Below are positions 19,801 through 27,385 of a stretch of 64,000 nt of DNA, piece by piece. Made by a program: the position numbers and the translations under genes. This DNA comes from Pedobacter sp. AJM (lineage in GTDB: Bacteria; Bacteroidota; Bacteroidia; Sphingobacteriales; Sphingobacteriaceae), in the NCBI RefSeq assembly GCF_002197755.1, contig NZ_NHOT01000009.1:62001-126000 (forward strand), in the 5' to 3' direction. Under the pieces are notes generated by a model. That model did no database searches and was not told where the DNA came from. It saw only the letters and a program-made list of their open reading frames with translations. Positions within the stretch are counted from its first letter, which is position 1, and each line of letters begins with the position of its first letter.

Positions 19801-19929
19801 ATAGACGGAAGCCCCCGGAATAGGTTTTGAGGATTTATCGGTGACCGTACCTGTAATGTTTCGGATTTGTGCATATGTACTTGCCATAAAGCAAAACACG
19901 AGAACACAGCAAAGTATTACTTTTCTCAT
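16858..19929 (-). CDS. SusC-like TonB-dependent fructan transporter
   Basis: 1023 aa. A signal peptide (VILCCVLVFCFMASTYAQ) is followed by a carboxypeptidase-regulatory-like domain at about 24-100 (ITGTVTDKSSKPIPGASVYN). The plug is at about 105-225 (VVTGYQTERKKDLTGDVAIV, IRIRGIGTLNNNDPLYIIDG, ILKDASSASIYGARAGNGVI), then a barrel ending in VTAGINVRF. There is no N-terminal STN domain, so it is not expected to signal through an anti-sigma factor, in contrast to the SusC at 56674-60060. It imports fructo-oligosaccharides using TonB energy together with the SusD encoded 18 nt downstream. It begins 77 nt after the fructokinase gene, the widest gap in the operon, which could hold a processing site or secondary promoter. 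Confidence 0.93.
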   Translation of the reverse strand: MRKVILCCVLVFCFMASTYAQIRNITGTVTDKSSKPIPGASVYNVETGKSTQTDEKGKFLIQAAAGQTLRFIYMGAQTVSSKVGPTAVVDAQLEVSATNLNDVVVTGYQTERKKDLTGDVAIVDVDELKKQSVANPMKALQGQVAGVYITGNGAPSAPATIRIRGIGTLNNNDPLYIIDGVPTKSGMHELNQADIESMQILKDASSASIYGARAGNGVIVITTKKGKTGKTQLSGNAYSSLSTYVNKLEMLDAEGYGKILWQAYVNKNLDPNSNGLRYQFDWKVDPNTNQPVLNKVLLPEFLNSTQTLRTSNTDWFKEVSQLGIIQNYDAQVSSGTESGHYLLSLGYFDNKGIVRTTGFNRISARINSDYKLFNGGLTIGQNLSVTKTKEVAADIINSALQALPIIPVHTVDGIGWGGPVDGMNDRQNPVRVLEDNQQNGYDYMRLFGNFFADVKIAKGLTFKSNFGIDYGDYTSRNWQKKYQSGYLVNDVNKVINTQTHNVKTTWTNTLNYSLESGNHRLNAFAGTEHFVENNNTFMASREGFVLEDPDYLYLDAGTGIKDNSGSGAKNVLMSYIGRANYSFMDRYLLSATIRRDGSSRFGANNKYGWFPAFSGAWRISEESFIKNNTSIVDDLKLHAGWGKTGNQEINNNAIYNIYLSNYNITSYDINGNKSGVLPSGFYLSQNANPNLRWEATEMSNVALDFSLWKQKLYGSIGYYLKNTTGILLLPPYIGVLGEGGNTYVNGASMQNRGFELSLGHKSSLTDDLSIDVNGNFDMVRNKVTYLPPAVVNAYGGDGQGQNILGRTFGSFFGYVADGLFRTQAEVDNHAAQPNKGLGRIRYVDLNNDGVVNANDRTWIGNPLPKYTYGFNANINYKNFDFSFLLQGIGDVAILNEAKSYTDFWSAIESSSNKGARLLNAWSPSNPNSDIPAVALTDDNFESRLSTYFIENGSYLKLRNAQIGYTFNKQLISKLKMQNLRVYVGGDNLAILMKSKSFTGLDPETPGFGYPNPLVVTAGINVRF

Positions 19930-20006
19930 AAAATATGGTTTATAATGGTTAGTTTTTTCTATATAATCAGCATTTGCCGGTTATAGTTTATTTGTTTTTT
20001 TAACCT

Positions 20007-20966
20007 CTAAGCAGCAGTATGCGCACTGTTACTGTCAGGTTTTGTCGTAAATAATTCGTTATAAAAGGCCTGGTATTCGTCAAAATTGTATTCAGGGCAT
20101 CCGCCTTTCTTGGTTGCGATAAATGCACCCATCGCAATTGCTTTCTTCAGGATTTGCAAAGGTTGATCCCGGCGGTTGTGGGCCGCAATAAAGGCCGCTA
20201 GAAAGGAATCACCACTGCCAATGGTATCCTTTACTTTTACCTCATTTCCCCAAACATTATAGGTTTTGTCTAAATTATAGTATGAGGCACCAAACTCACC
20301 TTTGGTTACAATAACTTCTGGGATGTTAAACCGGTCTTGTATGAACCGTACTTTATCCGCTTCCCCTTTCAAAGAACCTCCGAACATGATTTGTACAATA
20401 CCCAGTTCCGCCTCATTAAACTTGACAATGTCTGCTTTCGATAATAAATGACCTAATTGCGCCTGATTGATAAAAGGTGGACGGAGATTAATATCAAATA
20501 CTTTAATGGCATCATTATCCAAAAGATGATAAAGGGTATTCCTTGAGGTTTCATTTCTGGACGCTAAACTTCCGAAAATAAAGTAAGTTGATGGTTTGAT
20601 GTGCTGGAGCAGTTGCTGACTTTGATCAATAAAATCCCAGGCCACCGGAAACACGATCTCATAACTTACTTCATTGCCATTGTTCATTCTGGCCAGAACC
20701 TGACTGGTTTCATATTGCTTATCAACTTGTAAAAGCCCTGTGTTTATTCCCCAGTTTTCCATCAATTCAACAAGTTTCTGTCCATTTTCATCGTTCCCGA
20801 TCCGGGTGATCAGACTTGAGTCCATGCCAAGCTTATTGAGGTGATAAGCAACATTCAACGGCGCCCCTCCAGGCTGTGGACCGTCTGGCAGTACATCCCA
20901 CAGAATTTCTCCATAACATGTAGCTGGAGTAGAACTATAGTTTGGATTATTTATCATATTATTCAT
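20007..20966 (-). CDS. PfkB-family fructokinase
   Basis: 319 aa, cytoplasmic. The first PfkB signature (PGGAPLNVAYHLNKLG, residues 32-47) and the second (KDTIGSGDSFLAAF, residues 246-259) are both intact, with Asp253 the expected catalytic base. The pattern GEILWDVLPDG and the lack of a nucleoside-type lid fit fructokinases that make fructose 6-phosphate. The first 15 residues are a loose extension, and the ATG at codon 4 could be the real start. The gene follows the sugar-porter gene after only 7 nt and precedes SusC, so uptake and phosphorylation of fructose are encoded together. In B. thetaiotaomicron the levan locus contains a fructokinase in the same role. Confidence 0.9.
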   Translation of the reverse strand: MNNMINNPNYSSTPATCYGEILWDVLPDGPQPGGAPLNVAYHLNKLGMDSSLITRIGNDENGQKLVELMENWGINTGLLQVDKQYETSQVLARMNNGNEVSYEIVFPVAWDFIDQSQQLLQHIKPSTYFIFGSLASRNETSRNTLYHLLDNDAIKVFDINLRPPFINQAQLGHLLSKADIVKFNEAELGIVQIMFGGSLKGEADKVRFIQDRFNIPEVIVTKGEFGASYYNLDKTYNVWGNEVKVKDTIGSGDSFLAAFIAAHNRRDQPLQILKKAIAMGAFIATKKGGCPEYNFDEYQAFYNELFTTKPDSNSAHTAA

Positions 20967-20973
20967 ATATCAA

Positions 20974-22308
20974 TTAATGCATCAAAACAACATTTTCTCC
21001 GATCTGCTCGAGTGACTTGCCTTTTGTTTCAGGCATCATTTTCCAAACGAACACCAACTGCAGGACCATCATTGCAGAGAAAAAGAAAAATATATTTGCA
21101 CCTCCGAATGATTCTGCCAGGTAGGGAAAGCAAAATGCAATTAGTGCTGCCATTACCCAATGGGTAGAACTGCCGAGGGTTTGTCCTTTTGCCCTGACCT
21201 GATTGGGAAAGATTTCGGAAATGAATACCCAAATCACCGCGCCCTGAGAAAAAGCAAAGAAGGCAATGAAGAGCATGACATAAATCGGGATTTCGAAACC
21301 GCTGGATGAACCGCCCAGAAAAGCAAATGCAACAAGTCCAAGAGATACAATAAGACCTACAGAACCAATCAGCATCAAGGTTTTTCGACCAACTTTATCG
21401 ATAATGTTAATGGCCAGTAGCGTGAAGATGAAATTGACCATTCCGATACCCACAGTAGATAAAAGCGAAGAATGTGCACCAAGTCCTGCCATTTCAAAAA
21501 TTCTTGGCGCATAATAAATGATGGCATTTATTCCCGATACCTGGTTGAAGAATGCAAAAAGCACGGCGAGGATAACAGGTGTTTTGTACTTGCCTGAAAA
21601 AAGTCCGTCAGATGATTTATTTTGTTGCATATCCTGACCTGACTTCTGTATAGCGGCAAGTTCTTCATTGCAGTTTAGTGGATTGATGATACGCAGAATT
21701 TCCAGTGCTTTATCGTATGCACCTCGTTTTAGTATAAGCCATCTCGGGCTTTCGGGGATAAAGATAATCAGTACTAAAAAAATGATTGATGGAAATGCCT
21801 GAACGCCAAGCATCCATCGCCAGGAAGCATCACCACCCTGACTTAATAAATAGTTTGAAAGATAGGAAATCAGTATTCCCAATACCACATTAAACTGAAA
21901 AAGACCAACCAGTGTGCCCCGTCTGTGGGCGGGTGACACTTCTGATATGTAAATGGGTGCGGTTACAGAGGAGATGCCCACACCAAGTCCGCCAAGCAGG
22001 CGAAAGATCAAAAATATATACCAATTATCTGCAAGTGCAGTACCTACAGATGATAGCAGATAAGCCAGTGCTACAAAATAAAGTGTGTTTTTTCTGCCGA
22101 AATAATCAGAGGGACGTGATCCCACCAATGAGCCGATTACTGTTCCTATAAGTGCGATGGATATGGTAAGTCCGTGGGCGAATGCAGAGAGGTTCCAGAA
22201 TTCCTGAATAGATTTTTCAGCACCTGAAATCACCGCTGTATCAAAGCCAAACAAAAAGCCGCCTAAGGCCACAACCATGGACCATGCCAGGACAGAGTGT
22301 TTTTTCAT
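20974..22308 (-). CDS. MFS sugar porter (sugar:proton symporter family), probable fructose importer
   Basis: 444 aa with 12 predicted membrane helices. Sugar-porter signatures are all present: GGFLFGFDTAVISGA in helix 1, RPSDYFGRKNTL in the helix 2-3 loop, PIYISEVSPAHRRGTLVG, PESPRWLI before the central loop, NQVSGINAIIYYAPRIFE in helix 7, and PETKGKSLEQIG at the end. These are the hallmarks of the XylE/GalP type. It would carry monosaccharide, presumably fructose, from periplasm to cytoplasm with protons. It is the first gene of the fructan operon, divergent from the hybrid regulator gene with 252 bp between the starts, so the operon promoter must lie in that gap. Confidence 0.92.
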   Translation of the reverse strand: MKKHSVLAWSMVVALGGFLFGFDTAVISGAEKSIQEFWNLSAFAHGLTISIALIGTVIGSLVGSRPSDYFGRKNTLYFVALAYLLSSVGTALADNWYIFLIFRLLGGLGVGISSVTAPIYISEVSPAHRRGTLVGLFQFNVVLGILISYLSNYLLSQGGDASWRWMLGVQAFPSIIFLVLIIFIPESPRWLILKRGAYDKALEILRIINPLNCNEELAAIQKSGQDMQQNKSSDGLFSGKYKTPVILAVLFAFFNQVSGINAIIYYAPRIFEMAGLGAHSSLLSTVGIGMVNFIFTLLAINIIDKVGRKTLMLIGSVGLIVSLGLVAFAFLGGSSSGFEIPIYVMLFIAFFAFSQGAVIWVFISEIFPNQVRAKGQTLGSSTHWVMAALIAFCFPYLAESFGGANIFFFFSAMMVLQLVFVWKMMPETKGKSLEQIGENVVLMH

Positions 22309-22560
22309 AAAAGTTTATTATTGGTTAAGGGTTGCAAATTATACCAAATGAGAAAAGCCTGCTATTAAAAATCTTTCAAAAACCTCTAAAAAATTAAATA
22401 ACTCAACTATTTGTAAATCAGTGTATTAATTTAATTTATTGCTTCGGGATGCCCCATACTTTCAATATTTGAACACAATTCTTTAAATATGGTTACATGT
22501 CTGCCTGATGGGATTTATCCGGCGTTTCCGAAATTGAAAAGTAATCTCTAGCTTTAGTAG
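22309..22560. promoter_or_regulatory. Divergent control region of the fructan operon and its regulator
   Basis: 252 AT-rich bases separate the starts of the sugar-porter and hybrid-regulator genes. It must contain the operon promoter and the AraC-type binding sites of the regulator. I found no exact TTTG-N19-21-TAnnTTTG pair and no convincing repeat, so no site is assigned. Confidence 0.6.
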
Positions 22561-25356
22561 ATGAATAACCAGATATTCTTTAAAACTTATCCAATACAAC
22601 GTTTTAATATTTGCATTTCGAGCCTGATCTTTTGCCTGTTTTTTCTCACTTCCTGCTTCAAAAAACAGGAAGCGAAAAAGTTCACTATCGGTTTTTCCCA
22701 ATGTGTAGGATCTGATTTATGGCGGAAGACCATGCTCGAAGAAATGAAAATGGAACTTTCCCTGCGTTCGGGAACCAACTTCATTTATATGGATGCGAAC
22801 AACAGCAGCAAGAAGCAAATTCTACAAGTGGAAGAAATGATCAGTGATGGTATTGATCTTTTAATTATATCTCCAAATGAGGCTTCTCCCTTAACCGCTA
22901 TTGTTGAACAGGTTTATGATAAAGGAATACCTGTAATTGTGCTGGATCGCAAAACATCCTCCACACAATATACCGCTTATGTAGGTGCAGAGAACTATCA
23001 GGTAGGAAAAATGGCCGGGCAATACATCAATAAACTGTTACATGGAAAGGGAAAGGTGGTTGAAATACTTGGACTGCCGGGATCTTCACCAGCCATAGAA
23101 CGCGACAAGGGATTCTCTGATGAACTTCGTAATTTCCCGGGAATAAAGCTGGAATCGCAGCTTTATGGCAACTGGATCGCCGGCAGTACATACCAGGAAC
23201 TGGGTAAAAACAAGGAAAAAATATTAGCCTCAGATGCCATCTTTGCTCACAATGATGTTATGGCCGCAAGTGCAAGAGCATTTCTTCGCTACCATAAATC
23301 AAGTAAACCCATCAAGGTAATTGGTGTGGATGCCCTTCCCGGTGCAGGCGGCGGACTACAGATGGTAAGTGATAAAAAAATTACAGCCAGTGTTTTATAT
23401 CCTACAGGAGGAAAGGAAGCCATTAATATCGCTTTTAAAATTCTCAATAAAGAGCCCTTTTCAAAAGAAAACATTCTGCAGAGTTTAGTGATAGACAGTA
23501 CATCGGTGCAATTAATGAAACTTCAATGGGCCAAGGTATCGAGTCAGCAAAAAGATATCGAACGCCAGCAAACGATGTTGGCCGATCAGCTCCAGATTTA
23601 TGATAGTCAAAAGTTGGTGCTCAACATTATTGTCATTACCCTTGTTTTAGCCGTGATATTTGGCGGACTGGCATTCTTTTCCTTATTGGAGAACAGGAAA
23701 ATCAACAAAAGCCTAGAACAAAAAAATGCCGAGATACTGGACCAACGCAATCAGCTGCTGGATGCTTCAGCAAAGATTGAAGCTGCAACCGAAGATAAGC
23801 TGAATTTTTTTACCAATATATCACATGAGTTCAGAACCCCTCTTACCCTGATACTATCTCCATTAGAAGATCTGCTTAAAAATAGCAATATCAATGCCGG
23901 AGAAAAAAGGGAACTTATCATGATCCAGAAGAATGCATATCGCCTCCTTAAGCTTGTGAATGAACTTATTGATTACAGAAAAATCGGGCATCAAAAATTC
24001 CAGGTACATCCAACCAGAAATAAGGTCCAGTCATTTTTAAATGAAATTGTAGAAAGCTTTCGCTACTGGGCATCAAAAAAAGATATTGCTTTAAAGCTTT
24101 CCGGACCTCAAGAAGATATTGTGGCCAATTTTGATACTAACATCCTGGAAAAGGTGATTTTGAATCTGTTAAGTAATGCATTGAAATTTACACCAAGTCA
24201 CGGTAAGATACAGGTGAAATTATCAGGTGGAGAAAATGATTTTTCTATAGAGGTTACGGATAATGGTAGTGGCATGACTCAGGAGGAGGTACATCATGTG
24301 TGGGATCAGTTTTATCAATCCAATACCAATGAATCAAGAGGGTCTGGCCTCGGACTTTCTCTAACACGTGAACTCGTTTACTTACACGGGGGGACTATTG
24401 AAGTACAAAGCAGTAAATGGAAGGGAAGCACTTTCACGGTTGTGCTGCCTTATGGAAAAACGGTGATCGGAGAACATTTAGCCCTATATGCAGCTGACCG
24501 TAGCAGCACCTTAACTGAACAGGTTAAAGTTTTTATTACGCAGGATCTACCGGTTGAGGAAAAGCCACAAAATTTGATTCAGGAACATATAAAAGAGTAC
24601 GCTGTCCTGATCATTGAGGATAACATCGATTTGTTAAATTATCTTCGTGAAAAATTTGCAGCCAATTATGAGGTTTTTACTGCATCTACTGGGAATCAGG
24701 GGCTGCATGAGGCTTTTGAGAAAATTCCTGATGTAATTGTTTCTGATGTAGTCATCCCCGGAATGTCGGGTAAGGAGATCGCAAAAACGCTAAAGACTGA
24801 CCTTCGTACATCGCACATTCCCATTATTTTACTTACTGCGCAAGGTAGCCCCGAACAACAGATTGAAGGCATAAATAGCATGGCCGATATTTACATGACC
24901 AAACCTTTTCATTTTGATTATCTGCTGGCAAATATTCAGAACCTGCTTATGAACCGTATGATATTGAAAGAACATTATATCAGTGATATCAGCGGCAACA
25001 CCGAAAAGAAATCAACGCTGAGTATACTGGATAGGAAATTCCTCAATGATTTTGCCGGAATTGTGGAGCATCATCTCAGTAATGAAGCCTTGAGCGTGGA
25101 GGATCTGGCCAAGACAATTGGCATTTCCCGTATTCAGCTTTATAGAAAAGTAAAGGCTTTACTTAACTGTAGCATTACCGATTATATTCTTAACCGCAGG
25201 CTAAAAAAAGCAAGCTACCTCTTAATAAATGAAGATTATTCGATTTCAGAAATTGCATTTAAAGTAGGCATTTCTTCACCAACCTATTTTTCAACTTTAT
25301 TTAAAAGTAAATATGGAATAAGTCCAAGCGAATTTAAAAAAAAGCAAAGCAGTTAA
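22561..25356 (+). CDS. Hybrid two-component system regulator with periplasmic fructose-sensor-type domain (BT1754-like)
   Basis: 931 aa carrying a whole signalling pathway. A hydrophobic N terminus (residues 14-32) leads to a periplasmic-binding-protein sensor of the LacI/RbsB type at about 41-320 (FTIGFSQCVGSDLWRKTMLE, NDVMAASARAF, GVDALPGAGGGLQMV). One membrane helix lies near 353-376. HisKA has the phospho-acceptor His422 in NISHEFRTPL; HATPase runs about 520-632 with LNLLSNALKFTP and GSGLGLSL. The receiver (about 681-795) has Asp729 and Lys791, and an AraC-type HTH covers about 825-928. This is the architecture of B. thetaiotaomicron BT1754, which binds fructose and activates the levan locus. 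Its divergent position here supports the same role. The N terminus ends in FLTSC, so lipidation instead of a simple signal anchor is possible. Confidence 0.93.
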   Translation: MNNQIFFKTYPIQRFNICISSLIFCLFFLTSCFKKQEAKKFTIGFSQCVGSDLWRKTMLEEMKMELSLRSGTNFIYMDANNSSKKQILQVEEMISDGIDLLIISPNEASPLTAIVEQVYDKGIPVIVLDRKTSSTQYTAYVGAENYQVGKMAGQYINKLLHGKGKVVEILGLPGSSPAIERDKGFSDELRNFPGIKLESQLYGNWIAGSTYQELGKNKEKILASDAIFAHNDVMAASARAFLRYHKSSKPIKVIGVDALPGAGGGLQMVSDKKITASVLYPTGGKEAINIAFKILNKEPFSKENILQSLVIDSTSVQLMKLQWAKVSSQQKDIERQQTMLADQLQIYDSQKLVLNIIVITLVLAVIFGGLAFFSLLENRKINKSLEQKNAEILDQRNQLLDASAKIEAATEDKLNFFTNISHEFRTPLTLILSPLEDLLKNSNINAGEKRELIMIQKNAYRLLKLVNELIDYRKIGHQKFQVHPTRNKVQSFLNEIVESFRYWASKKDIALKLSGPQEDIVANFDTNILEKVILNLLSNALKFTPSHGKIQVKLSGGENDFSIEVTDNGSGMTQEEVHHVWDQFYQSNTNESRGSGLGLSLTRELVYLHGGTIEVQSSKWKGSTFTVVLPYGKTVIGEHLALYAADRSSTLTEQVKVFITQDLPVEEKPQNLIQEHIKEYAVLIIEDNIDLLNYLREKFAANYEVFTASTGNQGLHEAFEKIPDVIVSDVVIPGMSGKEIAKTLKTDLRTSHIPIILLTAQGSPEQQIEGINSMADIYMTKPFHFDYLLANIQNLLMNRMILKEHYISDISGNTEKKSTLSILDRKFLNDFAGIVEHHLSNEALSVEDLAKTIGISRIQLYRKVKALLNCSITDYILNRRLKKASYLLINEDYSISEIAFKVGISSPTYFSTLFKSKYGISPSEFKKKQSS

Positions 25357-25444
25357 TTTAAAGCGGTATGATAAAGAAGGAAATGTAAACGAATTCCGGT
25401 ATGATCACTTCAGAAAGATGAGTAAATCCATCACGAATCAATCG

Positions 25445-26362
25445 TTAATATATTTCAACGCTTGTTGATATTGGTACTTTCTGTTTCCATTTGCCTGACA
25501 CATCAAAGGTATTACCTGAAGTCAGATTTTTAATCGTAAAGGAATAATCGCTTTCTCGTGACAGGTAGGTTATCTTTCCTTTGACATTAACACTGCTATT
25601 TGCTTTAACCAGCATTTCAATTTTGCCACCTCCGGTTTTTACATAAGGCGTTAATGACTGCCCCTTTTTATAAGGTACACTTTGTGACCAGTACACTTTG
25701 TTATCTATCAGAATGTCCTGCATAAAAACTGTTGTATCCTGTGTATTTACCCAATTGAATGCGTTGTCATCATCACTAGTGAATTCAGACATATGCTTCA
25801 CCTCTCTGTAGATATCTGAAATATCTACATATTTTGCTACCCAGTCATTGTTGGTAACGGTTACCGGATATAAACCCTCATTAGTGGTATATTCTTTTCT
25901 GCTTCCCGGAATCTCTGTAATTTGTTTATTCACAATTGCGTAACCCTGACCACGGCTTTGGGTAAAAGAGAGTTGACCCCGATTTCCATCAGAAAGAATT
26001 CCGATCAGAAATTTTCTTGGATGAGTACTTAAATTCTCCTCCAATGACAAAATAAGCTGATCACCTGCTTGCTTTCTTTCTAATTTCAGCCATCCATTTT
26101 GTAATGATACACTACCTAACGATTTCAGTATTGCGGGTTTGCCGGCCTGATCCAGAAACACCTCTCCTGAAAGCGCATCTTTCACATATTCAACTGACCA
26201 ATCTGATCCGTTGATGGTAAAGTTGTTATTTTTAAAACCGCTGTTTAGTTGTAGATTTTTGTACTGATCATCAAAAAGTTTAATCTCAGGTGGTAAATCC
26301 TTTTTTTTGCAACCGATAAATAAAACCAGTAAAAGGAGTAAGGATGAGAGACGTTTAATCAT
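25445..26362 (-). CDS. Lipoprotein with BACON-like domain, function unknown
   Basis: 305 aa. A lipoprotein signal ends at Cys18 (LFIGCKKK). Residues about 50-150 show a BACON-like beta-sandwich pattern: a tryptophan-rich first strand (NGSDWSVEY), NGWLKLERKQAG, an R-K-F-L-I-G strand, and closing QLSFTQSRGQGY. The second half is also beta-rich and carries no enzyme motif. BACON domains usually accompany surface glycan-binding or glycan-degrading proteins. The gene converges on the hybrid regulator (88 nt between stops), so it is not part of the fructan operon, although an auxiliary glycan-binding role is possible. No neighbour suggests a specific job. Confidence 0.7.
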   Translation of the reverse strand: MIKRLSSLLLLLVLFIGCKKKDLPPEIKLFDDQYKNLQLNSGFKNNNFTINGSDWSVEYVKDALSGEVFLDQAGKPAILKSLGSVSLQNGWLKLERKQAGDQLILSLEENLSTHPRKFLIGILSDGNRGQLSFTQSRGQGYAIVNKQITEIPGSRKEYTTNEGLYPVTVTNNDWVAKYVDISDIYREVKHMSEFTSDDDNAFNWVNTQDTTVFMQDILIDNKVYWSQSVPYKKGQSLTPYVKTGGGKIEMLVKANSSVNVKGKITYLSRESDYSFTIKNLTSGNTFDVSGKWKQKVPISTSVEIY

Positions 26363-26582
26363 AATAACATATTTGGAAAGTGTAAGGTAGGATTCTTATT
26401 TGATTCTCAGTGAAGTACATCTTTAATTTTACACTAATTATTGAACTATTACTGGTGATGGTTCAGATACCTATTTACAGGTTATTCCTACTTAAAGCCG
26501 GAGCGGTTACGTCCGGTTCGTCGAGAAATAAGAGCCGTTAGTCTGGAAGTTACTTGCGCTGGTATAATACAAGGTTTTTTTG

Positions 26583-26610
26583 TGCAACGTTTTGGGTGCG
26601 ACAACGTCTC
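26583..26610 (+). promoter_or_regulatory. Candidate ECF-sigma promoter of the GIN-domain gene
   Basis: TGCAAC at 26583-26588 and CGTCTC at 26605-26610 with a 16-bp spacer. This resembles extracytoplasmic-function sigma promoters, with an AAC-containing -35 and a CGTC -10. It lies 40 nt before the preferred ATG at 26651. The match is by eye. Confidence 0.5.
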
Positions 26611-26650
26611 ATTAACAAAAAACAAAATAAAAAATCTAAAACATACAGAT

Positions 26651-27259
26651 ATGAAAACTTTAGCCAAAACATTATTCGCAGTAGCAATTACAGCAGCAGT
26701 ACTCTCTTCAACAGGATTAACTGCCTGTGCATCCGAACCGGTTTCATCAACCACAATGAATGTTAAATTATCAACCGTTAACCGCATCTGGGTAAGTGGA
26801 AATGTTAAGCTTGTGCTTACACAAGGTAAAACCCAAGGCGTTACTGAAACAGAGAATTATGATGCAACTAAAACTTCTATATCAACCAACGGAAAAACCT
26901 TGTTTATTAATTCAGAAGAAACCAATGAAGTGGTGATTAAACTTACACTGAAAGATCTGGAAAGGATAGAGGCTTACGGAGGATCTGTAGTAGCGACGAG
27001 CAATAACTTTGATGTCAATAATCTTCAGCTCTTTATCAGTCAGGGTGCGAATGCTAACATTAAAACAACAGCGAAAAGTCTTTATATGGTTGTGAAAGAA
27101 GAGGCAGTGGTAAAATTAAATGGTACAGCAGTACACAGCACGCTTATTGCCAGCAATATGAAAAATGTAAGAATGAACAATTTTGCCTGTATGAAATCAG
27201 AGTCTTATGCATCAGAGGCTCTTTTTAATGCACCTCAAACAGCAGTGCTCGCTAAATAA
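26651..27259 (+). CDS. Secreted GIN-domain (DUF2807-type) protein
   Basis: 202 aa from the ATG at 26651, where a standard signal peptide begins (MKTLAKTLFAVAITAAVLSS, ending near TACASE). A longer in-frame start at 26582 would lie inside the probable promoter and places 23 charged residues before the signal, so I reject it. The mature part is the parallel beta-helix-like head of GIN/DUF2807 proteins: VNRIWVSGNVKLVLTQGK, LFINSEE, VVIKLTLKDLERIEAYGGS, LFISQGANANIKTTAKSL. The role of these envelope proteins is unsettled; many belong to envelope-stress regulons. It is a single gene with its own promoter and terminator. Confidence 0.82.
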   Translation: MKTLAKTLFAVAITAAVLSSTGLTACASEPVSSTTMNVKLSTVNRIWVSGNVKLVLTQGKTQGVTETENYDATKTSISTNGKTLFINSEETNEVVIKLTLKDLERIEAYGGSVVATSNNFDVNNLQLFISQGANANIKTTAKSLYMVVKEEAVVKLNGTAVHSTLIASNMKNVRMNNFACMKSESYASEALFNAPQTAVLAK

Positions 27260-27275
27260 TTTATAGCATCATTTT

Positions 27276-27316
27276 AAAAGAGCCTGGATCATCAGCAAGA
27301 TGGTTCAGGCTCTTTT
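27276..27316 (+). terminator. Terminator of the GIN-domain gene
   Basis: An 11-bp perfect stem (27276-27286 with 27306-27316) around a 19-nt loop, with A tract and T tract forming the outer stem, 16 nt after the stop codon. Confidence 0.8.
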
Positions 27317-27385
27317 GCGTAATAAAGAATTGTGTTTGATTTTTTTTAAATGATGGATAATTCTAAAATAGTGATTTGTTCAAAA

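Noticed and set aside
26582..26650. An N-terminal extension of 23 codons on the GIN-domain gene.
   Set aside because: It lies inside the candidate ECF promoter, is charged, and precedes a clean signal peptide that begins at 26651.
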